Of a DNA stretch of 38,661 nt, positions 33,847 to 38,661 are shown piece by piece; position 1 is the first letter of the stretch; each line of letters starts with the position of its first letter. This stretch comes from an uncultured Collinsella sp. Lineage in GTDB: Bacteria > Actinomycetota > Coriobacteriia > Coriobacteriales > Coriobacteriaceae. The notes beneath the pieces were generated by a model. That model saw nothing but the letters and a program-made list of their open reading frames with translations, was not told the DNA's origin and did not search any database. The DNA lies in assembly GCA_959019945.1 (NCBI GenBank), contig CAUEQD010000019.1, positions 1-38,661 of the forward strand. Direction: 5' to 3'. The position numbers and the translations under genes were made by a program.

Positions 33847-33913
33847 CACTTTAGTTAAGTAAAGTGATTCGTGTAACGTCCAGAATCATACACTTTAGTG
33901 AGATGGAGTACAA
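33847..33913 (-). promoter_or_regulatory. Promoter and twin operator boxes of the amino-acid importer
   Basis: On the minus strand: -35 TTGTAC (complement of 33908-33913), 17-bp spacer, -10 TATGAT (complement of 33885-33890). CACTTTAGTG (33891-33900) lies inside the spacer. A 20-bp near-palindrome starting with the same CACTTTAGT (33847-33866) lies downstream of the expected start. Both positions would block transcription if bound. The regulator is unknown and not encoded next to it. Confidence 0.65.
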
Positions 33914-33920
33914 GGGAGGG

Positions 33921-34069
33921 TTTGCCCAGCGTGGGCGGGGAGCGGCGCGTAATTAAGTTTCCTGCTCTACAGTCCTGCGCAAGACGGAAAGCACATTAAG
34001 TGCTTTCCTTTGCGTGCGGAACTCGCGATAAACTTAATTACGCGCCGCTCCCCGCCCACGCCGGGCAAA
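33921..34069. repeat. 149-bp palindromic element with 40-nt arms
   Basis: 33921-33960 and 34030-34069 are inverted copies matching at 39 of 40 positions. The 69-nt centre holds a perfect 9-bp stem (33986-33994 with 34000-34008). There is no ORF. It makes up nearly half of the 349-bp gap between the divergent binding-protein gene and the methyltransferase gene. It resembles a small non-autonomous repeat element or a stable RNA hairpin. Confidence 0.88.
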
Positions 34070-34177
34070 CATCGTTGGACTTATCACTGACATGAAATAG
34101 GCGCTTGTATATCGTCCGCTAGCTTGGCACGGTACAATGCTTTCAGCTTTCAATTTGTAAATTAGTGGGGTTAATTC

Positions 34178-35902
34178 ATGGCAGAATCTCGTGCGGAGCG
34201 TAAGGCTCGTCGTGCTTTGATCGAGGCGGCTGAGGGGTCAGAGGAGAAAAAATCTTCTCAGAAATCCAAGTCGTCTCAGGACGCGAGGGGTAAGTCGGCT
34301 AAGGGCAAGGCTAAGGCCAAGCGTCCCGGCTCTCGTCGGAACGAGGATAAGGCATCTCAGACTCGCTCCAAGCGCTCGCATAAAGATCAGGTTTCGTCTG
34401 CACGTAAGGCTGTGGACCCCAAGTCTCCCTGTTCGATCATGAAAGCTTGCGGTGGGTGTACGGCGCTCAATCGTCCTTATAAGAAGCAGCTCGCCGCCAA
34501 GCAGGCTGCTATGGAGGAGCTTTTTGCTGCTCTTTGCGAGCGTGAGGGTATTAGCGTCGACCCCATTCGCGGTATGGGCGTCACCCTGGGCGACCCGGGC
34601 AAATATCCTGCGCCGCGTGGCTTTCGTCATAAGGCTGCCACTCCCTTTGCTCCCGGTAAGGAGGGCGCTGTCCGTTGCGGTTTCTTTGAGCGCGGCACGC
34701 ACAAGATCGTTGCCGTACCCGAATGCCCCGTCGAGGCACCGGGCGCCCGACAAATTCTTAACGGCATCGCGCGTGAAGCTGAGCGCCTGCACATTCCCGC
34801 CTTTAACGAGGACAAGCATCTGGGCTTGCTCCGCTATGCCGTCATCCGCTGCGGTTGGCGTACCGACCAGGTCATGGTTACGCTCGTGACCGCCCAGCGT
34901 GACTTACCGCATGCGCAGGAATTCTTTGAGGCCGTCGCCGCACTCGATCCGCGCATCGTCACCGTCGCCCAAAACATCAACGGACGCCCCGGCAACGCCA
35001 TCCTCGGCGAGGAAACCCGCATCGTGTATGGCGCCAAGTGCATGCGCGACCAGCTACTCGGCTGCGAGTTCGATATCTCCCCCACCGCGTTCTACCAGAC
35101 CAACCCGCAACAGACCGAGCTGCTCTATCAGCTCGCTATCGACGGCATGGATTTGCACCAGGGCGATGTGCTCATGGATGCCTACTGTGGCAGCGGTACC
35201 ATCGGTCTTTGCGCAGTTAAAGATGCCCAGAAAAAGGGCATCGGCATTATGCTGCTCGGCGTGGAGCGCAACCCGGCGGGCATTGCCGACGCACGTCGCA
35301 ATGCCGAGCTCAACGGCCTCACCCGCAGCGCCTGGTTTATGGCCGACGACGCCACCGATTGCATCCTGGATGCCGCCGATAACAACGAGCGGGTCGATGT
35401 CCTTTCCATCGATCCGCCGCGCGCCGGCTCTACCCCCGAGTTCCTCGAAGCTGCCTGCGCGCTTAAGCCGCGCCGCATCACCTATATCAGCTGCAACCCC
35501 GTAACTCAAGAGCGCGACCTGCATCAGCTCCTCGACGGAGGCTATTGCCTGCTCAAGATCACGCCCGTCGACATGTTCCCTCACACCGACCACACCGAGA
35601 CGGTATGTTTATTGTCCAAACTTAATGCAAAGCAACATATCGAGGTAGACATCCACATGGACGAACTTGATCTCACCGATGCAGAGAAGAAAGCCACCTA
35701 TTCGGAAATCAAGGAATATGTGCTGGAGCATACCGGACTCAAGGTCAGCAGCTTGTATATCGCTCAGGTGAAGCAGAAATGCGGTATCATCGAGCGAGAA
35801 AATTACAACAAACCGAAGTCCGATGATGCAAAACAGCCCCAATGCCCGCCCGATAAGGAAAAAGCAATCAAGGAGGCGCTCAAGCACTTCGGCATGATCT
35901 AA
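34178..35902 (+). CDS. Chimeric 23S rRNA uracil-5-methyltransferase (RlmD/RumA family), 3' end replaced by a mobile element
   Basis: A SAM-dependent tRNA/rRNA m5U methyltransferase, 574 aa. The first ~80 residues are a Lys/Ser/Arg-rich tail. C85, C91 and C94 (CSIMKACGGC) are iron-sulfur ligands. DAYCGSGTIGL is the SAM loop, LSIDPPRAG and YISCNPVT (catalytic Cys) follow, and the family ends at HTETVCLLSKL (472-482). Residues 483-574 are a different, Firmicutes-like extension with AT-rich codons (ends EALKHFGMI). Such tails are known where integrative elements enter the 3' end of rumA and restore the frame. So the gene is a host-element fusion, probably still active. The start at 34178 has GTGGGG upstream. 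Confidence 0.88.
   Translation: MAESRAERKARRALIEAAEGSEEKKSSQKSKSSQDARGKSAKGKAKAKRPGSRRNEDKASQTRSKRSHKDQVSSARKAVDPKSPCSIMKACGGCTALNRPYKKQLAAKQAAMEELFAALCEREGISVDPIRGMGVTLGDPGKYPAPRGFRHKAATPFAPGKEGAVRCGFFERGTHKIVAVPECPVEAPGARQILNGIAREAERLHIPAFNEDKHLGLLRYAVIRCGWRTDQVMVTLVTAQRDLPHAQEFFEAVAALDPRIVTVAQNINGRPGNAILGEETRIVYGAKCMRDQLLGCEFDISPTAFYQTNPQQTELLYQLAIDGMDLHQGDVLMDAYCGSGTIGLCAVKDAQKKGIGIMLLGVERNPAGIADARRNAELNGLTRSAWFMADDATDCILDAADNNERVDVLSIDPPRAGSTPEFLEAACALKPRRITYISCNPVTQERDLHQLLDGGYCLLKITPVDMFPHTDHTETVCLLSKLNAKQHIEVDIHMDELDLTDAEKKATYSEIKEYVLEHTGLKVSSLYIAQVKQKCGIIERENYNKPKSDDAKQPQCPPDKEKAIKEALKHFGMI
35591..35604 (+). other. Probable attachment site / integration junction
   Basis: Base composition and codon use change from GC-rich to AT-rich here, within the codons of the conserved HTETV segment. 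Crossover within about CACACCGAGACGGT is inferred; the exact core cannot be fixed without the other end of the element. Confidence 0.6.
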
Positions 35903-35912
35903 GGAGGGCAAA

Positions 35913-36158
35913 ATGAAGCGTTTACTTTCTTGTGAGTTCAATATGGATACTGCCTGTGTGGAGCTGAAATTTGCAAATGGCAGCATGATTGCCATTGATA
36001 CGATTGCGGTAGAGAATGAGGTTGCCGATAATATATATCAGCGGTCAGAGCTGGACTGGCTGATTTACAACGATCCGGCAGCCTATGCAGATTTAGTTCT
36101 CAACGGCGACCCGGAAACATACCTGAAAACTGTTACAGAATATAAACCTTTGGACTGA
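35913..36158 (+). CDS. DUF6061-type small protein of mobile elements
   Basis: An 81-aa acidic protein starting 10 nt after the methyltransferase stop, with AAGGAGG as ribosome site. I recognise it as like the DUF6061 small proteins common in Firmicutes integrative elements; its function is unknown. Residues TVCVELKFANGSMIAIDTIAVEN-like at 10-35 suggest a compact beta fold. The codon use is AT-rich, unlike the host genes to the left. It is followed by a terminator. Confidence 0.7.
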   Translation: MKRLLSCEFNMDTACVELKFANGSMIAIDTIAVENEVADNIYQRSELDWLIYNDPAAYADLVLNGDPETYLKTVTEYKPLD

Positions 36159-36174
36159 TTACCAGAGATAAAGC

Positions 36175-36225
36175 AAGCCGCCTGTGCGGGCATATCAAAT
36201 GCTCATACAGGCGGCTTTTCCTTTT
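36175..36225 (+). terminator. Terminator after the DUF6061-type gene
   Basis: A perfect 11-bp stem (36175-36185 with 36207-36217) is followed by a T-tract with one interruption (36216-36225). Confidence 0.85.
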
Positions 36226-36240
36226 TGTACTGTGACTTTA

Positions 36241-36861
36241 TCAGTTCTCCGAAATGGACCGCTTAAACAATATCCATGTACTTATGAAGTAGCATATCAG
36301 CAGTAAGAAAAGAATACCAATGATAATCCCTACTTGTACCATCAAGGCTCCGCAGCCAATATAAGCTGAGATTTCAGCAGAAACACTTTGAAGAAAATAG
36401 CCAATCACAATAATTGCTACAACGATTGCCGCTGTGATCGGCATCCCAAACCAAACACCAAGCTGTTTTAGAACCAAAGTATGCAGGTCCTTCTCTTCCA
36501 CTCCCATTTTTCGCAGAACCGAAAATCTGTAGTTGTTTTTTTCTGCATCCAGGAGCTGCTGAAGAGCCAGCACGGTAAGACACATCACCATCAGAACAAT
36601 TGCACCATAGATCAAGGACGCTTTTAGGATAAAGTTAAGGGCGATTATACGGTTCACTTCCGTAGTATGGACAGTTGTACTGTATCCTGCCAGATTGTCT
36701 TTATCAGGATCTTCTGGATAAGAACGCCCAAGAAGCTGTTCCAGCATTTCTGCCGTTTTGAAGGGAAGCGGATATTGGGTCATCACAAATCGGTTGCGCT
36801 GTACCGGAAGCAAGACTTGCGCTATTTCGTCAGGTATGATATACACCACATCTGTATTCAC
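36241..36861 (-). pseudogene. Truncated FtsX-like ABC permease (BceB type), C-terminal remnant
   Basis: About 206 codons remain of a permease that is normally ~650 aa. Four hydrophobic helices are seen: one at about 80-105, then three at about 145-200. The first ~70 residues look like the end of the extracellular domain, and the last helices are typical of FtsX-family antimicrobial-peptide exporters. Upstream the frame ends at a stop close to 36880 with no start or ribosome site, and no ATPase gene is present. It is a decayed fragment; the GTG at 36861 is only the first in-frame codon. Confidence 0.7.
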
Positions 36862-36945
36862 CCTATTACATTTTACTGTTCACCTTTCTTCTTGGATATG
36901 TCTACACTGTTCTATTAGTTAGCCAAAATAATTCATATGTATATG

Positions 36946-36974
36946 TTGACAACTATCCGCTTTTTTTGTATAGT
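36946..36974 (+). promoter_or_regulatory. Strong promoter of the methyltransferase leader
   Basis: A perfect -35 TTGACA (36946-36951), 17-bp spacer and -10 TATAGT (36969-36974). It drives the leader peptide, KTR gene and methyltransferase. Confidence 0.85.
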
Positions 36975-36991
36975 ATTATTAAAAGGGGGAA

Positions 36992-37024
36992 ATGTTTATG
37001 TTACATAGCATGCGTATTCGATAA
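36992..37024 (+). CDS. Leader peptide MFMLHSMRIR
   Basis: A 10-codon ORF with a strong AAAAGGGGG site 2-10 nt upstream (a second in-frame ATG at 36998 gives 8 codons). It lies directly in the left arm of an attenuator hairpin. Short leader ORFs like this in front of resistance genes allow antibiotic-stalled ribosomes to switch RNA folding. No function as a peptide is implied. Confidence 0.75.
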   Translation: MFMLHSMRIR

Positions 37025-37097
37025 GCATTGAAATCAAAAAAGATTTTTCCCATTTTCAATATGGGCTTTTTTGTCATGCTTATTTTGCGTATGCTAT
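37005..37097 (+). promoter_or_regulatory. Attenuator structure over the leader peptide
   Basis: 37005-37027 (covering the leader ORF end) is nearly complementary to 37076-37097. Inside, CCCAT (37049-37053) and ATGGG (37061-37065) form a small stem followed by CTTTTTT (37066-37072), like an intrinsic terminator. A short extra hairpin (CATAGT/ACTATG) lies at about 37123-37139. Confidence 0.7.
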
Positions 37098-37170
37098 ACA
37101 ACAAAACTAACGATGTATAGACATAGTATAAAAACTATGCCTTAATTTTGTTGTAGTGTTATATGTATAA

Positions 37171-37213
37171 ATGCAGGTCAATGCTCATGTTGAGAATTGA
37201 CCTGTATTTTTTT
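37171..37213 (+). terminator. Second attenuator/terminator before the KTR gene
   Basis: ATGCAGGTCAAT (37171-37182) pairs with ATTGACCTGTAT (37196-37207) with one G-T position, followed by a T-run. It ends 20 nt before the KTR start, so it must be read through for expression. Confidence 0.8.
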
Positions 37214-37232
37214 GCGCAAAAGGAGAAATATT

Positions 37233-37412
37233 ATGCTTGAAAAATATTGGATAAAATGTACAATTTGTAACGGAAAGACGAGGGTTCAAGTATTTTATAA
37301 TACGGTATTAAGAAATTTTCCTCTTTTCTGCCCTAAATGTAAATTAACGCATATCGTTGATGTTGAAAAACTAGAAATCATAATCAAAAACTCTGAAAAA
37401 CAAACTTTTTAA
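37233..37412 (+). CDS. Cysteine-rich KTR-domain small protein
   Basis: A 59-aa zinc-ribbon-like protein with two CxxC pairs (CTIC near residue 9 and CPKC near 33) and the GKTR motif that names the family. Such proteins are often found beside ribosome-protection or rRNA-modifying resistance genes on Firmicutes elements. AAAAGGAG lies 7 nt before the ATG at 37233. It is 22 nt upstream of the methyltransferase gene and probably in its operon. Function unknown. Confidence 0.82.
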   Translation: MLEKYWIKCTICNGKTRVQVFYNTVLRNFPLFCPKCKLTHIVDVEKLEIIIKNSEKQTF

Positions 37413-37434
37413 TTTTGAAAAGGAAGGATATTAA

Positions 37435-38424
37435 ATGAAACACTTACCTAAAAGTACACCTACGGAAATATTGAATGACCCATACGGATTTACTTACAAA
37501 GAAATGTCGGAAGTAATTGGAGAGGATAAAGCAAGAGCCTTATATACGGAATTGTATAAACAGCCATTTCACAAAAAAAATCTATCAATATCAACAAAAA
37601 AAGTCTATAAAAGTAGCGATACTGAAAAGTATGTTTATGAATTGAAAGACAACAGGTATATCGAAACGGTTTTTATTAAACGGCGAGATGGTGGGACTGT
37701 TTGCGTAAGTACGCAAGTTGGTTGTTCTGTTGGCTGTATTTTTTGTGAGTCCGGACGCAATGGTTTTGTTCGTAATCTAACACCGTCTGAAATTGTGCAG
37801 CAGGTTGTATTGATACGTCAAAAAGTAAATCGTATCGTTTTTATGGGAATGGGAGAACCTTTATTCAATTACGACAACTTGATTGCAGCAATCCATATTC
37901 TTCGAGATAGAAATGGACTTAACTTTCCAACCGACGGCATTACCGTATCAACAGTTGGTCCAGTTAATCAATTAAAAAAATTGCGCGAAGAACATCTAAA
38001 AATTCAGTTGACAATATCTTTACATGCAGCAACACAGGCTGCGAGAAACTGTATCATTCCTCATATGCACATGTACGCTATTGAAGATGTTGTTAAGCAA
38101 GCATTGTCCTATTCTCAAAGGCATAATCGAAAAGTGGTATTTGCGTATTTGCTTTTACCAGGTATAAATGACCGTTCCTCAGATATAAGGCAACTTGCAA
38201 AATGGTTTAAGGGCAAAAATGTTATGATTAACGTGCTGCAATACAACCCGACGAGTAATTCAAAAATTAGAGCACCACAAAAACAAGAAATGGTTGCGTT
38301 CAAACATCAATTAGAGCAAACAGGACTTGAAGTTACCATGAGAGTTTCTCATGGTAGAGAGATTAAAGCAGCTTGTGGACAGTTAGCTAATACATATAAT
38401 AAAGCCAAAAAACAACAAAAATAA
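37435..38424 (+). CDS. Cfr/RlmN-family radical-SAM 23S rRNA methyltransferase
   Basis: A 329-aa enzyme expected to methylate A2503 of 23S rRNA by radical chemistry. The [4Fe-4S] ligands are C97, C101 and C104 (GCSVGCIFC); the two methyl-transfer cysteines are C90 (VCVSTQ) and C314 (KAACGQLA). The SAM motif MGMGEPLFN follows RlmN (GEPLLN) rather than Cfr (GEALAN), while LLLPGIND and QYNPTSNS recall Cfr (MLPGVND, RYNPT). It is shorter than either. AAGGAAGGA precedes the ATG. Its place on a mobile element, behind a leader-peptide attenuator, suggests a ribosome-resistance role. C2 versus C8 specificity cannot be told from the sequence. Confidence 0.88.
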   Translation: MKHLPKSTPTEILNDPYGFTYKEMSEVIGEDKARALYTELYKQPFHKKNLSISTKKVYKSSDTEKYVYELKDNRYIETVFIKRRDGGTVCVSTQVGCSVGCIFCESGRNGFVRNLTPSEIVQQVVLIRQKVNRIVFMGMGEPLFNYDNLIAAIHILRDRNGLNFPTDGITVSTVGPVNQLKKLREEHLKIQLTISLHAATQAARNCIIPHMHMYAIEDVVKQALSYSQRHNRKVVFAYLLLPGINDRSSDIRQLAKWFKGKNVMINVLQYNPTSNSKIRAPQKQEMVAFKHQLEQTGLEVTMRVSHGREIKAACGQLANTYNKAKKQQK

Positions 38425-38455
38425 TTTAATTAAAAGAGCCAGACGCACAGACGCA

Positions 38456-38503
38456 GAGCCGATAATATGCAGTTTGAAATACTGCTGTTATCGGCTCTTT
38501 TTT
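38456..38503 (+). terminator. Terminator of the KTR-methyltransferase unit
   Basis: GAGCCGATAA (38456-38465) pairs with TTATCGGCTC (38488-38497), followed by seven T. A strong intrinsic terminator. Confidence 0.9.
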
Positions 38504-38661
38504 GATTTTAATTTGTGCCCCCAATAACCATATTGGAGCAAAATCAGAACTGTTGCTTGTCGTTCTTTGATTTCCGCAGCAGCTTTGAAAAATCAAAGCC
38601 GCCGTTTCTTTTTATCTTCTAATGAAATGACGCGGTATCACTGTTAAAAGCGGCGGCTAAA
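38504..38661. other. End of window inside the mobile element, no gene seen
   Basis: AT-rich sequence with stops in the frames I read. A short inverted repeat (AGCCGCCG near 38598 and CGGCGGCT near 38651) is the only structure. The element's integrase, relaxase and conjugation genes are not in view and should lie to the right. Confidence 0.5.

Noticed and set aside
33921..34069. Insertion sequence
   Set aside because: The arms are long and inverted as in a transposon end pair, but there is no transposase and the centre is only 69 nt. It was kept as a repeat element only.
36241..36861. An intact bacitracin-type ABC permease
   Set aside because: Only the last third is present, the frame is closed upstream by a stop, and no ATPase partner is encoded.
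37435..38424. Naming the gene cfr outright
   Set aside because: The SAM motif GEPLFN and the short length fit RlmN as well as Cfr; only some motifs point to Cfr. The family call was kept without a symbol.

Overview
The window looks like a chromosome segment of a gut Coriobacteriia species, most likely Collinsella. The reasons are high G+C, dense genes, strong GGAGG-type ribosome binding sites, Tat-type lipoprotein solute-binding proteins, and an actinobacterial style of regulators and transporters. The last ~3 kb (from about 35,600) is AT-rich, Firmicutes-like DNA: the left end of an integrated element that entered the 3' end of a 23S rRNA uracil-methyltransferase gene.

Layout. 1-3,300: ilvE, a DedA membrane protein and cysE. 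3,300-7,600: a MarR regulator with a heterodimeric ABC exporter, with two direct-repeat operator candidates in its promoter region. 7,700-9,500: a small unknown protein, a nitroreductase and a one-TM unknown protein. 9,550-12,970: a degenerate sigma-54-activator-like regulator, a YeiH-type permease and a divergent GntR/FCD regulator. 13,000-16,700: glmS, then an amino-acid solute-binding protein and permease with no ATPase. 16,700-20,400: a repeat-rich spacer, an orphan LacI regulator, a HAD phosphatase and a three-cysteine LarE. 20,400-27,800: a six-gene sugar operon on the minus strand (fructose-type PTS EIIBC, GatZ/KbaZ-like protein, FSA/TalC-type transaldolase, split transketolase N and C subunits, EIIA) with a divergent LacI regulator. 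27,900-31,100: a secreted or anchored nuclease and an EF-G-like GTPase. 31,400-33,830: a complete amino-acid ABC importer. 34,178-end: the chimeric RNA methyltransferase and the mobile element, which carries a DUF6061-type small protein, a truncated FtsX permease, a Cys-rich KTR protein and a Cfr/RlmN-family radical-SAM methyltransferase behind a leader-peptide attenuator.

The sugar operon is the most likely little-described pathway. A PTS delivers a phosphosugar, the GatZ-like protein without GatY could act as a ketose-phosphate epimerase, and the transaldolase and transketolase would feed the product into pentose phosphates and glycolysis. Its gene junctions hold strong RNA structures, one of them pseudoknot-like.

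Intergenic space is rich in non-coding repeats. One family of short hairpins keeps a GGGACAG core while its arms differ but stay complementary (eight copies plus one relative). A second class is large nested palindromes of 65-150 bp, including one with 40-nt arms matching at 39 of 40 positions. All assignments come from reading the sequence and recalled family knowledge; no database search was made.
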